From: CATOSP01 sp965197545 | Lineage (GTDB): Bacteria; Chloroflexota; Dehalococcoidia; Lucifugimonadales; UBA3495 | DNA: 64,000 nucleotides | Assembly: GCA_965197545.1 (NCBI GenBank) | Contig: CBDANJ010000008.1 | Location: forward strand, 1,612,001-1,676,000 | Direction: 5' to 3' | Part shown: positions 9,116 through 17,822 of the stretch, in pieces | Numbering within the stretch: position 1 is the stretch's first letter | Layout: each line of letters starts with the position of its first letter | The notes under the pieces: generated by a model | The model's input: only the letters and a program-made list of their open reading frames with translations | Told to the model about the DNA's origin: nothing | Database searches by the model: none | Program-made: the position numbers and the translations under genes

Positions 9116-9724
9116 ATGACTCAGGCATCGGATTCCCCGCCGTGGAACGCGAGGGGAAGGCCGCGTGATCCCGGCATCGCCGAGGCCGTGATACAGGCCA
9201 CCCAGACCCAGTTGGCCTCCAGCGGATACCACCGTATGTCCATCGATACCATTGCGGCGGCCGCGGGCACCACCAAGGCCACGATTTACAAGCGGTGGGC
9301 CAGCAAGGCCGACCTTGCCACCGCCGCCGTGTCCGCCCTGATCGAGGAAGAAGAGCCCCCTAACACCGGTAGCGCCTGGGGAGACCTGGTAGCCTACCTT
9401 GAGACCCTCCGCCACCGAATCGAACATAACCGGGGCATGGGCATAATCGGGGCGCTGGTGGCCGAACAGACCCACACCCCGGAGCTTCTGGACCTATTCC
9501 GGGAGAGGGTGTTGCTTCCGCGCCGGGCGTTGATTCGAAGGGTGCTGGAGAAGGCCGCATCCCAGGGCGAAATCAATGAAGACGTGGACGTCGATATCGC
9601 CGTTAGCATGTTGATTGGCTCCTACTACGCGGAATACATCACGGGCAGAGAGATTCCCGACGGCTGGGTCGAACATACGGTGAACATAGTCTGGTCTGGA
9701 ATTAGGCGCCAGTCCCGCGCGTAA
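9116..9724 (+). CDS. TetR/AcrR-family transcriptional regulator
   Basis: A 202-residue repressor. The N-terminal helix-turn-helix is clear (MSIDTIAAAAGTTKATIYKRW, about residues 41-61). The rest is a helical ligand-binding domain of the TetR_C type with IEHNRGMGIIGALVAEQTHT. ATG 9116 is chosen because GGAG ends 6 nt upstream; ATG 9110 and TTG 9104 are possible. It is divergent from the MFS exporter gene and probably represses it, releasing on binding the exported compound. A palindromic operator is visible between them. Confidence 0.85.
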   Translation: MTQASDSPPWNARGRPRDPGIAEAVIQATQTQLASSGYHRMSIDTIAAAAGTTKATIYKRWASKADLATAAVSALIEEEEPPNTGSAWGDLVAYLETLRHRIEHNRGMGIIGALVAEQTHTPELLDLFRERVLLPRRALIRRVLEKAASQGEINEDVDVDIAVSMLIGSYYAEYITGREIPDGWVEHTVNIVWSGIRRQSRA

Positions 9725-9862
9725 CCCTTCCCTCAAACAATCACCGCCCGCACAGAATACCTTGATAGCCTCCACCGGAATGGTTATCATTCCATCGTCC
9801 GAGACGTCCCAAGACGCCCTAAACGAACACCCTCACCTTGAGCCAGCATTTTTGGAGGAGAC

Positions 9863-10786
9863 ATGAAGCTAGTCTTTTACGATGACTTCAAGCTAGGCGC
9901 GATCAGCGGGAATAACGTGGTTGACCTATCAAGCGCGGTCAGCGGCATTACCCATAGCTCCCCCCAGGACTTGCTTAACCGAATTATCGAAGACTTCTCA
10001 ACCCACCGGCCGGCCCTTGATCGCGCGATCAGCCAGGGCTCAGGGACCTCCCTCGATCAAGTGAGCCTCCGGTCGCCGTTACCCAAGCCCAACAACATCG
10101 TGGCGATGGCGGTCAACTACATGGAGGACGGCACCAGGGACGCTCCGGCCCCCATCAACGCCTTCCATAAGTCTGCCAACGCGGTGATTGGCCCCGGCGA
10201 CACCATGGTCTTGCCCGATGTCCCGGCCACGATCTTCGAGGGCGAAGCTGAGATGGCCCTGGTCATCGGCAAACGGGCATCGAACGTTAGCGCAGAGGAC
10301 GCTTTCGATTACATTTTCGGGTACGTCAACTTCATTGACGGCTCGGCCCGCGGTCTGCCCCCGGCGGGCAACACCTTCTACCAGATGAAGTCCAGGGAGA
10401 CCTTCGCGCCCATGGGGCCCTGGCTCGTCACCGCGGACGAGATCGCCGACCCTCAGAACCTCCAGGTCAGGTTGTGGGTCAACGAGGAGTTGAAGCAGAA
10501 CTTCAATACCAACGACATGGCCCACCAGATTCCCAGGGTCATTGAATGGGTAAGCTCGATTCACCCCCTGGAACCCGGCGACGTCGTGGCCACCGGCACC
10601 AACCACCGGGGCCTCAGCTCGTTCATGGACGGCGACCTGGTGGACCTGGAGTGCGAGGGCCTTGGCACGCTCCGGTTCAACGTCAGAGACGACCTCAAGC
10701 GCACCTGGCTCCGGGAAACCAGGCTGGACAGGCAAGACAAGGGGCTCGACGGGACCACTCCCCAGATTTCCGGGAAATACGCTTAA
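9863..10786 (+). CDS. Fumarylacetoacetate hydrolase (FAH) family protein
   Basis: A 307-residue enzyme of the FAH/2-oxo-hydratase superfamily. These metal-dependent enzymes cleave or hydrate beta-diketo or 2-oxo acids at the end of aromatic degradation. The metal ligands are visible as Glu126 and Glu128 (FEGEAEMALVIGK) and Asp159 (YVNFIDGSAR). The N-terminal subdomain (MKLVFYDDFKLGAISG) is the usual one. Start is ATG with GGAGGA upstream. It lies 45 bp before the GlcG/HbpS-like gene in the same direction, probably one transcript. The exact substrate cannot be assigned. Confidence 0.85.
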   Translation: MKLVFYDDFKLGAISGNNVVDLSSAVSGITHSSPQDLLNRIIEDFSTHRPALDRAISQGSGTSLDQVSLRSPLPKPNNIVAMAVNYMEDGTRDAPAPINAFHKSANAVIGPGDTMVLPDVPATIFEGEAEMALVIGKRASNVSAEDAFDYIFGYVNFIDGSARGLPPAGNTFYQMKSRETFAPMGPWLVTADEIADPQNLQVRLWVNEELKQNFNTNDMAHQIPRVIEWVSSIHPLEPGDVVATGTNHRGLSSFMDGDLVDLECEGLGTLRFNVRDDLKRTWLRETRLDRQDKGLDGTTPQISGKYA

Positions 10787-10831
10787 CCAAAACAGCCCCT
10801 AAAAACGGACCCCTATAGGAGGGTAGGCATC

Positions 10832-11248
10832 ATGGCAGAGAACCCATACCTAAGCTTCGATCAAGTGCGGGCGGCAATGAACGCCATGACCGAAAAGGCG
10901 TTGGAATTGCCCAACGAACCGGTGGCAATGGCCATCGTGGACGACACCGGCAACATGGTGGCTTACGCCAAGATGGACAACCTGCGTATGTTTAGCCGCC
11001 GCCATGCTATCCGCAAGGCTTATACGTCGGCCATGATGGGCCAGGACTCAGGGGCCCACGGGGACAACGTCCGGGCCGGCGGCAGAATAGTTGCGGACAT
11101 GGGAGACTCGATGTTGACCCCAAACCAGGGAGGTCTCGTCATCAGGAAGGACGGGGTCATTTTGGGCGGTATCGGTGTCGGGGGTTACCCCAGCGGCCAA
11201 CGCGATGAGGACCTGGCCCGCGTCGGCTTGGATGCAATGAACCTGTAA
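10832..11248 (+). CDS. GlcG/HbpS (DUF336) family protein
   Basis: A 138-residue single-domain protein of the Haem_degrading/GlcG fold. The features are AIVDDTGNMVAYAKMDN, a helical SRRHAIRKAYTSAMMG segment and the C-terminal GGLVIRKDGVILGGIGVGG hairpin. Members bind heme or cobalamin, or accompany glycolate and diol oxidation. No signal peptide is visible, so a cytoplasmic place is likely. It follows the FAH gene with an AGGAGGG ribosome-binding site and probably acts in the same catabolic route. The specific role is unknown. Confidence 0.75.
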   Translation: MAENPYLSFDQVRAAMNAMTEKALELPNEPVAMAIVDDTGNMVAYAKMDNLRMFSRRHAIRKAYTSAMMGQDSGAHGDNVRAGGRIVADMGDSMLTPNQGGLVIRKDGVILGGIGVGGYPSGQRDEDLARVGLDAMNL

Positions 11249-11260
11249 ACCCTGGCTACT

Positions 11261-11290
11261 CTCCGCATGACTCGCGAGTCGATTGCGGAG
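11261..11290. terminator. Hairpin between convergent genes
   Basis: CTCCGCA and TGCGGAG (11261-11267, 11284-11290) enclose a perfect 12-bp palindrome GACTCGCGAGTC. The structure sits between the stop codons of two convergent genes and could terminate in both directions. No clear T-run follows, so this is a moderate call. Confidence 0.45.
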
Positions 11291-11295
11291 CGATG

Positions 11296-12048
11296 CTACA
11301 GTTTTCTGGTAACCATGTAGAGCCATTCGGAACCCAATCCGAATGGCTCGAAGTTTGTTCCTCCATAGGGCTCGTGGTCACCAAACCCGGCTTCCTCAAG
11401 TAGCAGCGCCAACTCCCTAAGAGTATATAGCCTTAACGAAAGGCGCTTCGATTCCATGCTCCCGTCCTGGATGAACGTCCACTGGGACTCCACACGGCAG
11501 GTCGCATGGTCGAAGTCCCGTTCTTCCAGGGCTAGCAGGTCTCCTACTCGCCACCACACCCTGGGCTCGGCGGCGATCTCGGGTAGACGGGTCTCGATGA
11601 GGGGAGTATCCAGGACGAAGGGCGCACCTCGCTTTAGCGACCGGGATACCGCCTGCAAGAAGTCGGCGTTTCCACGCTCGTCAAAGTATCCAAAGCTGCT
11701 CCACGCGCAGAACGCGCCATCGAATTCCTCTTGCCAGGGCAGGCCGCGCATGTCCCGGTTTTCCCACCGGATCCGGACTCCGCTGGCCTCCGCGCTGGCC
11801 CCGGCTTCTTCCAGGAGTGGCCCGCTGATGTCCACTCCGGTCATCTCATAACCCCACGCGGCCAATTCCAGCGCCAGCCGGCCCGACCCGCACGGAACGT
11901 CCAATACCTTCGCGCCTAACGGCAGGTCCATCGCCTGCTGGATGAATCCCGTCTCCCTGTGGGTCTGCTCAGCGTCCCGCGACGACGATACGAAATTCAA
12001 CGTCTGACCGGCAAAGAACTCCAACCACCAGTCCCTCTCATCAGCCAA
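11296..12048 (-). CDS. SAM-dependent class I methyltransferase
   Basis: A 250-residue Rossmann methyltransferase. Motif I is VLDVPCGSGRLALELAAWG near residues 47-65, the acidic end of strand 2 is TGVDISGPLL and motif IV is GAFCAWSSFGYF. The C-terminal half has the beta strands typical of small-molecule methylases. It has no membrane segments. The start is TTG 12048, the only start ahead of the conserved helix (MADERDWWLEFFAG). It is convergent with the GlcG-like gene. The substrate is unknown. Confidence 0.8.
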   Translation of the reverse strand: MADERDWWLEFFAGQTLNFVSSSRDAEQTHRETGFIQQAMDLPLGAKVLDVPCGSGRLALELAAWGYEMTGVDISGPLLEEAGASAEASGVRIRWENRDMRGLPWQEEFDGAFCAWSSFGYFDERGNADFLQAVSRSLKRGAPFVLDTPLIETRLPEIAAEPRVWWRVGDLLALEERDFDHATCRVESQWTFIQDGSMESKRLSLRLYTLRELALLLEEAGFGDHEPYGGTNFEPFGLGSEWLYMVTRKL

Positions 12049-12253
12049 TGCCGCAACCTATTCCTAGAAGTCTGGCCGGAAAGCCATTGGCCCCGTTTCC
12101 TGCTGATAAATGGAGGCGGATTACAGTCTTATACGGCATAGTAGTGTATGTAATACGTTTCAATAACCCACGATTACATCGATAATCGACGCTGAGAAAA
12201 CGACGGCTTGTGGAGAATCGGGGTTTCCGTCCGAGTTTCTAGCGGTATCGGCC

Positions 12254-13267
12254 TCAACTCGCCAATAGTTCCTTTAGCTGCGCATCTATGAACCCCGTGT
12301 CCACCGGATTGCGCCCCGGCCCCCCGCCGGTGTGCCCCCAAATGGTGGGTATGGTCCGCAACTCGGCGTTGGGCATGAGTCCAACCTCGATCTCGTTGTC
12401 CTCAGGAGGAAAGTATTGGTCGGTTTGGGATGGCATCACGAAGGCTCGGGCCTTGATCGATCCCAGGGCCTTTTCGAAGTCGCCGCCGTAGAGGGGATTA
12501 TCGCTTATGTCTCCCGCCTGCCACGTCGAGGCCATCGCCAGAATGTCGTTGGCGTCAAGCTGGATGTATCTGCCTTCCCACGCCGTAATCAGGTAGTCCT
12601 CCAGGGAGGAAAACCCCAATTCCAGGAACACTTTCTCCCGGTAGAACGCCTGGGAGGGGGCCCAACCGGCGTAGACCCTGGCCATGGCCCGCAGTCCTTT
12701 GAGCGGCGGATTCTCGTACCAGCCGTTGTTCCAGGCGTCGTCCGCTCGCAGGGCCGCCTTGACCCCCTCCAGGAACACGAAGTTGTGCCGCGACGTCTTC
12801 GCCGACCCGCACCATGGCGCGATCCGCTCAACCATGCCGGGGTACAGCGCGCCCCAATGGAAAGTCTGCTGCGCGCCCATCGAGAACCCGCAAACCAGGG
12901 CTATCCGGTCGACGCCGAACTTCTCTGTAACCAGGCGGTGTTGGAATGTGATGTTGTCGTAATAGGTAACCGCGGGGAACCGCGCCCTGTCGTATGGCGG
13001 GGGTGTGTTGCTGGGGGATGGCGACAGTCCATTGCCGAACATATTTGGAATAACGATGAAGAACTTTTCCGGGTCCAGGGCCATCCCCGGCCCGATCATC
13101 AGCTCGTTGGCTGGGTGCTGGGAACCGAAAAAGGTGGGAAACACGATAACGTTGTCTTTGGACGCATTCAGGTTCCCATAGGTCTTGTAGGCCAGCCATG
13201 CGCTCCGAAGTCGCAACCCGCATTGCAGGTCGACGTCTCCTAGTTGGAAAATCTCGTGGTCGGTCAT
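12254..13267 (-). CDS. MetX-like homoserine acetyltransferase-family alpha/beta hydrolase
   Basis: A 337-residue alpha/beta-hydrolase of the MetX family. The nucleophile is Ser129 in GFSMGAQQ; the other triad members are probably Asp283 (SQTDQYFPPED) and His312 (IWGHTGGG). The oxyanion region (VFPTFFGSQHPANELMIG) departs from classical MetX, so it may be an acyltransferase or hydrolase of other substrates rather than a methionine enzyme. ATG 13267 is preferred over an upstream start (to 13345) because GAGGGAG lies at the right distance. It stands alone on the minus strand. About 205 bp of featureless spacer separates its 3' end from the methyltransferase start. Confidence 0.75.
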   Translation of the reverse strand: MTDHEIFQLGDVDLQCGLRLRSAWLAYKTYGNLNASKDNVIVFPTFFGSQHPANELMIGPGMALDPEKFFIVIPNMFGNGLSPSPSNTPPPYDRARFPAVTYYDNITFQHRLVTEKFGVDRIALVCGFSMGAQQTFHWGALYPGMVERIAPWCGSAKTSRHNFVFLEGVKAALRADDAWNNGWYENPPLKGLRAMARVYAGWAPSQAFYREKVFLELGFSSLEDYLITAWEGRYIQLDANDILAMASTWQAGDISDNPLYGGDFEKALGSIKARAFVMPSQTDQYFPPEDNEIEVGLMPNAELRTIPTIWGHTGGGPGRNPVDTGFIDAQLKELLAS

Positions 13268-13377
13268 AAAGCTCCCTCGCCAGCCATGGACATATTTCCG
13301 CGTCGTGTACCCGATTATATCCCTGTGTTTGCCCAGTCCGCACACTTCCGCCCGCTCACCGCCATGCCCGGCCCGCG

Positions 13378-14664
13378 CTAATCATGGTTGCGCACGTCGC
13401 GAAGGCGCACGAGGAAAAACAGGGACAGCGCCAGACCGGCGGCCCCCAGGATGGTGATTGCGGTTACCACGTTGGTAAAGTCAGTCAGGAGGCCCACGAC
13501 GATGCTGAATGGGAACACGAACCCCTGCCCGTAGCTGGCCAGGCTGGTCACCCTGCCCCGGAAACGGTCCGGAGTGATGAGCTGGACCAGGGTGCTGCTG
13601 GTTGTCCGGAAGTGCGCCTGGGCGGCGGCATTGAGGCCGATGAATACGAGGGCCGGGACCAGTGGGAAAAGGGGAGCTATAAATGGTGAATAAGCGAATA
13701 GCAGCACGAATATCGCACTGAACATAATCGAGCAGAGGGACACTATCCCCTTCTTGAAGACGAACCCTATCGAAGCGATCGATACCGCCGACGCAAACCC
13801 CCCGATACCGGTTGCGGACAGCAGGAACCCGCCAACATCCGCTTCCCGTAGCAGAGAATCGGCGGTGAACACGGGTAACAGGAACCACACCTGGTGCAGG
13901 ATCATGTTGGGTATCAACCCCAGCAGGATCATGGTCAGGATGATCGGCTGCTCCCGCCGGATGAATCTGATCCCCTCACCGAACGCGTTGACCGGCGAGA
14001 CCCGCCTCCGCGTGGCCGTGAGCTGATATGGAGTCCGCAGGGGGATAAACACCAGGACCATTGCGGCGTAAAAGGCTCCCTCCATCAGGAAGTTGGCCGT
14101 GAACCCAAGGTTGGCGATTAAAATGCCGCCGATAAATGGCCCGAATATTCGGGTGCCTGTGATCGTAAGGGAGTTGGTCGCGAAGGCGTTTCCGAAGGCT
14201 TCGGGAGGTACGGTGTTGGCGATGAGGGCCTGCCGCATCGGTTGGGCGATGCACAGGCAGCTACCGCTGATGATTACGTACCCGTAGGAGGCCCATACTT
14301 TGGCGGTGTTGGAAAGCTCAATCCCGTAATCCGACACGATTACCAGTGCGAACAAAGCGGCGAGGAAGGCCATGAATGTCTGAATCCGCATCAGGAGCCT
14401 GCGGCGGTCTACGCGGTCGCCCAGCACCCCGCCCCAGGGTCCCACTAGCAGCACCGGTAGCGTGCTGAGGCCGCCCACGGTGACCACTTGCAGGGCGGAA
14501 GTGGCCGACCCTTCCGTTAGGTCACGGACCAACCAACCGATGGTGAGCATTTGCAGCCATAAGGCGCTGTTGCAAAAGAAGTTGCCAGTCCAAAGGAGAC
14601 GGTAGTTGCGATAGGCGATGAGGGAGTCAAATGTGTGAAGCCGGGGGAGTCGAATCAGATTGAT
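13378..14664 (-). CDS. MFS transporter, MFS_3 type, probable AUC start
   Basis: A 12-helix exporter of the EntS-like group and paralogue of the MFS gene at 7.7-9.0 kb. The first ATG (14550) falls inside helix 1. In-frame sequence upstream matches the family opening (FDSLIAYRNYRLLWTGNFF). Between a TGA near 14763 and 14550 that frame has no ATG, GTG or TTG. An AGGAG (14674-14678) lies 9 nt before an ATC codon at 14662-14664, which I take as the start (about 428 aa). Motif A is GVLGDRVDRRRLLMRIQ. The substrate is unknown. A mutated start codon is the alternative to true AUC initiation. Confidence 0.7.
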   Translation of the reverse strand: MNLIRLPRLHTFDSLIAYRNYRLLWTGNFFCNSALWLQMLTIGWLVRDLTEGSATSALQVVTVGGLSTLPVLLVGPWGGVLGDRVDRRRLLMRIQTFMAFLAALFALVIVSDYGIELSNTAKVWASYGYVIISGSCLCIAQPMRQALIANTVPPEAFGNAFATNSLTITGTRIFGPFIGGILIANLGFTANFLMEGAFYAAMVLVFIPLRTPYQLTATRRRVSPVNAFGEGIRFIRREQPIILTMILLGLIPNMILHQVWFLLPVFTADSLLREADVGGFLLSATGIGGFASAVSIASIGFVFKKGIVSLCSIMFSAIFVLLFAYSPFIAPLFPLVPALVFIGLNAAAQAHFRTTSSTLVQLITPDRFRGRVTSLASYGQGFVFPFSIVVGLLTDFTNVVTAITILGAAGLALSLFFLVRLRDVRNHD

Positions 14665-14769
14665 GGCGCGGCGCTCCTGTGATCTACCGTGCTGAGTGTA
14701 CGGAAAAGTTGGGACACAGAAGCCCTGCGCCCTGGACGCCGTTGGTCGTGGGCTGAGCGCCGGTCAGGA

Positions 14770-15198
14770 CTACGGCTTCCGTTCTATTACAATCACCGGA
14801 ATGTCCCTTTCCGTGCGGGCCTGGTACTCGTCGTAGTTCGGGAAGATCTTGGCCATAATTGCCCAGAGGGCCGGCTTCTCGTCAGGCGTGGCGGTCCGGG
14901 CCGTCGCCGCGAATTTGTCCCCCATCACCTGTAGCTCCACGTTCGGGTTCTTGGCCAGGTTCCGGTACCAGCCCGGATGCCGTGGAGCCCCGCCGCGTGA
15001 CGCCACCAGCAGGTAGCGGTCACCGTCCAGACCGTAGATCAAAGGAGTGGTGTTGGGGTTCCCGGTCACGCGGCCTATGGTGGTGAGCAGCGCGGTGGGT
15101 AGGCCATTCCAGATGTGCCCCTCCTCCCCGTTGGTCGACAGATAGGCGTTCATGTGCTGCTGTACCCAATCGCTGGGCCGCTCCGATGGCGCGGTCAT
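14770..15198 (-). CDS. DDN-like nitroreductase/deazaflavin (F420)-dependent oxidoreductase
   Basis: A 142-residue split-barrel protein of the F420H2-dependent quinone/nitro reductase (DDN) family. Family hallmarks are ALLTTIGRVTGNPNTTPLIY near residues 35-54, the ASRGGAPRHPGWYRNLAKNP cofactor-binding segment near 68-87, and a C-terminal IPVIVIERK strand. Members use deazaflavin F420 (some use FMN), which suggests this organism makes F420. It ends 105 bp from the presumed start of the MFS gene on the same strand and may be cotranscribed with it. Confidence 0.85.
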   Translation of the reverse strand: MTAPSERPSDWVQQHMNAYLSTNGEEGHIWNGLPTALLTTIGRVTGNPNTTPLIYGLDGDRYLLVASRGGAPRHPGWYRNLAKNPNVELQVMGDKFAATARTATPDEKPALWAIMAKIFPNYDEYQARTERDIPVIVIERKP

Positions 15199-15816
15199 CT
15201 CGTGTTTGACCTCCGTTGGATTGTGTGAATTGTTCGTCTGGTCTTTGGCGGACCCTAGTTCGTTCGGTGGCGGCCTTGAATTTCCGGGCTAGGCGATAGT
15301 AAACCCGCCTGCCGCTTATTGTCCAGGCAACGCACGGGCCGCGACTGTTCAGACTTGATGAAGCGGATTGGCTGAAACTCACATCGGTCATCTCTGTGAT
15401 AATCCTCTTATCATGTCCCGCCCCTCATGTCCCGCCCCCGCAATCCGTCATTACTATGAAAATAGGCAATTTTCATATTCATACATGGCCTCGGCAAGGC
15501 CATCCGCAATTCCCGCGCAGAGCCTGCCCCCGGCTCGATCGGGGGCGGGAATCCAGAAATGCCAATGATAGTGAATGTCCCTGATTGCAAAGGTTTCTGG
15601 ATTCCGGGTCAAAGCCTGCCCCGTACTGGATACGGGGCCCGGAATGATGAGCTTGTAGCCGGAATGACCAGCTTGGAGTAGGAAGGACACATCAAATCTG
15701 AACAGTTGCCACGGGCCGCGTCCGGCGGCGCATTCGCCCTCTCATACGTACTCTTACCGAAGGCATCCAATCCAAGGTAGAATAACTGGGCCAAAATCAC
15801 GCCAGGAGGTAACGTC
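15199..15816. other. 618-bp intergenic region with composite repeats
   Basis: No gene is supported here; the short frames have no coding character. The first half is plain. From 15521 to 15637 it holds two REP-like palindromes and between them a 12-bp inverted repeat (GGAATCCAGAAA 15548-15559, TTTCTGGATTCC 15594-15605). The last 100 bp should contain the promoter of the phosphotriesterase-like gene, but I see no convincing -35/-10 pair. Confidence 0.5.
15521..15637. repeat. Pair of REP-like AGCCTGCCCC palindromes
   Basis: Copy one (15521-15550) reads AGCCTGCCCCCGGCTCGATC followed by GGGGGC. Copy two (15613-15637) reads AGCCTGCCCCGTACTGGATA followed by CGGGG. Both keep the AGCCTGCCCC head and a GGGG-ending palindromic tail. 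The same unit appears three times within the ISAs1-like transposase at 33-34 kb. Confidence 0.6.
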
Positions 15817-16770
15817 ATGGCAGCCGTAAACACCGTTCTGGGCCCGGTAGATTCGGCAAACCTGGGATTCACCCTGAGCCACGAGCACCTGGGGACCAAC
15901 GCCGCGGGCATCCGCCAGACCTACCCCGAATTCTTCGACCGCGAAGGTGTCAAAGAACAAGCCATCGCGGAACTGACGGAAGCATACAGCGAAGGTGTGC
16001 GGACGATTCTCGACGTTAGCACTATCGACCTGGGCCGTGATGTCCTCCTTATGGAGGAAGTGTCCCGCGCATCCGGAGTCCAGATCGTAGCCGCCACCGG
16101 CAGCCATCTTGCGGTGCCCCGGCCATTCGGAGACGTGTCCCCGGACGTCATCGCGTCCCTCTACGTCCGGGAACTCGAAGAAGGGATCGAGGGTACCGGT
16201 ATTAAGGCTGGCATCATCAAGGTGGCCAGCGACCGCGGCGGAATAACCCCGCCACAGGAAGTGGTCCTTCGCGCAGCGGCCCGGACATCCAATCAGACCG
16301 GAGCCCGGATTTCAACGCACACCTGGTCTCCGGAGCGCATCGGAGAGCAACAGGTCCGCATCCTAAAGGAAGAAGGAGTGGACATGAACCTGGTGTACGT
16401 CGGGCATAGCAACGACGACACCGATATGGACTACCTCCTCGGTCTGCTGGATGAAGGAGTCTGGCTGGGCTTGGACCGGTATCCTGGAGGGCGCACACCC
16501 GGAACTCCGGACTGGGAAGGGCGCACCGGGGTGGTCAAGAAGTTGATAGACGCGGGCCATACCAACCGGATCATGCTTTCACACGATTATTCGGTGCCAA
16601 AAGCGCGCCACGGGGCCGAAGTGCAAGCAGAACGCCGGGCGGCAAACCCCGACGGCTACTTGTTCATCACCCGGCATGTTCTCCCGAGACTAAAGGAATT
16701 GGGGGCGTCCGACCAGGATATCCAACAGATCATGGTGGAGAACCCCCGCCGGTTCTTCGAAGGAGACTAA
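15817..16770 (+). CDS. Phosphotriesterase-family amidohydrolase (lactonase-like)
   Basis: A 317-residue TIM-barrel metal hydrolase of the PTE family. The binuclear metal site is complete: His22 and His24 (LSHEHLG), carboxylated Lys135 (GIIKVAS), His168 (ISTHTW), His197 (YVGHSN) and Asp257 (LSHDYS). Members hydrolyse lactones or phosphotriesters; lactones are the likely natural substrates in this gene neighbourhood. Start is ATG with AGGAGGT 5 nt upstream. No signal peptide is seen. It is not obviously in an operon; a MITE-like repeat follows at once. Confidence 0.85.
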   Translation: MAAVNTVLGPVDSANLGFTLSHEHLGTNAAGIRQTYPEFFDREGVKEQAIAELTEAYSEGVRTILDVSTIDLGRDVLLMEEVSRASGVQIVAATGSHLAVPRPFGDVSPDVIASLYVRELEEGIEGTGIKAGIIKVASDRGGITPPQEVVLRAAARTSNQTGARISTHTWSPERIGEQQVRILKEEGVDMNLVYVGHSNDDTDMDYLLGLLDEGVWLGLDRYPGGRTPGTPDWEGRTGVVKKLIDAGHTNRIMLSHDYSVPKARHGAEVQAERRAANPDGYLFITRHVLPRLKELGASDQDIQQIMVENPRRFFEGD

Positions 16771-16772
16771 GT

Positions 16773-16878
16773 AACTATCTCAAAACGAGGCTTCCCAAAT
16801 GTCTCCCCCTTTCGCAAAAGGGGAATTAAGGGGGATTTCGCCTCTGCCCAAGCCTGTTCGTTCAGTTTTGAGATAGTT
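16773..16878. repeat. MITE-like palindromic element, AACTATCTCAAAAC ends
   Basis: AACTATCTCAAAAC (16773-16786) and its exact complement (16865-16878) bound a 106-bp non-coding element. The core carries CCCCCTTTCGCAAAAGGGG and an AAGGGGGATTT motif, also found near 54.86-54.90 kb. A second element with nearly the same ends but another core lies at 57904-58041. Confidence 0.65.
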
Positions 16879-16902
16879 TCTAAACCCATTGGAGAGGAGC
16901 GC

Positions 16903-17766
16903 ATGAGACATTTGACCCCTAATTGGAACACAGCGCTGGTGACCCTGGCCGTGGTGGCGCTAGTCTTGGCCCCGGCTTGCGGCGGAGCCAGCGCGCCTTC
17001 CTCCGTCGAGTCCGGACAAACGGCCGTATCGGAGAGTACCCCGTCGTCACCGGCATCCGAGGACAAGCCTGCCAAGTCCATTTCAGAGGATCATCCTGCA
17101 GCCACAGTTTTGGAAAAACAAGCTCCGGCAATGACGGAGAAGCCTGCCGTTCCAGCGCGGGAGACTACGCCTAAACAGGACACCACGCCAAAAACGGTGA
17201 AACAGGACACGGCTACGGCGGAAAAGCCTGCGGCTCAGAGCGGGCAGTCTACGACCGTGGTGGAGAAACAGCCGCCCGCCGCAGCGGTCAAGCCGGAAGT
17301 CCCATCCCAAGAACTCCCGCCGATAGGGAGCCAGGTGGGCAACACGGTCCCCGAATTCACCCTGAACCTGCTGGATGGGGCTTCCATTACCTCGGCCGAG
17401 TTGATGAACCAGGACCGGCCGTCGTTCCTGTTCTTCCACGCCACGTATTGACCGACCTGCCGCTCCGAGTTGCGGAGCCTAAGCAGCCTTGACCGGGACT
17501 ACACGGAAAACGTCAACTTCTATATCGTGGGGGCGAGCCCGGGCCAGACTGTGGATGTCCTTGAACAAGACCGGGAGAAGGAGGGCTACCCCTGGCCCGT
17601 GGCGGAGATCGCGGGGAATGGCCTGCGAGACCTGGAAGTGATCGCACAATCCACTAAAATCGCCGTTGATGGCAATGGGGTCATCACCTACCGGGACAGC
17701 TTCGGACAAGGAGACGCACAGACTTGGGGGCAAGTCTTGGCCGGCCTGGGTTCGACTCCGTCCTGA
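16903..17766 (+). CDS. Redoxin-like lipoprotein with UxxC active site (probable selenoprotein)
   Basis: The protein begins with a lipoprotein signal (VALVLAPAC, Cys26-27 region) and continues with a Pro/Lys/Thr-rich linker to about residue 145. A thioredoxin/AhpC-TSA-like domain follows (GNTVPEFTLNLLDG). A TGA at 17449-17451 interrupts it in frame as codon 183, at the place of the first active-site Cys: HATY-TGA-PTCRSELRSL, compare WATWCPTC. The frame continues unbroken for 105 codons with normal redoxin sequence (YPWPVAEIAGNGL, IAVDGNGVITYRDSFG) to TGA 17764-17766. A hairpin lies just after the TGA. I therefore read codon 183 as selenocysteine, giving a UxxC thiol/selenol redox lipoprotein of 287 aa on the outer face of the membrane. 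A Cys-to-stop pseudogene is the alternative. Confidence 0.7.
17457..17486 (+). promoter_or_regulatory. Candidate bacterial SECIS hairpin
   Basis: Directly after the in-frame TGA, CTGC-C-GCTCC-GAGTTGC-GGAGC-CTAA-GCAG can fold. There is an outer 4-bp stem, an inner 5-bp stem and a 7-nt loop starting with G at 17467, 15 nt after the TGA. A G at the start of the loop and this distance fit the loose bacterial SECIS rules. It lies within the coding sequence, as bacterial SECIS elements do. Confidence 0.5.
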
Positions 17767-17822
17767 CCACCTGCTAATATCTCCCAACAGCCTTGGCAAT
17801 CTATGGCTGGACGGAGGACACA

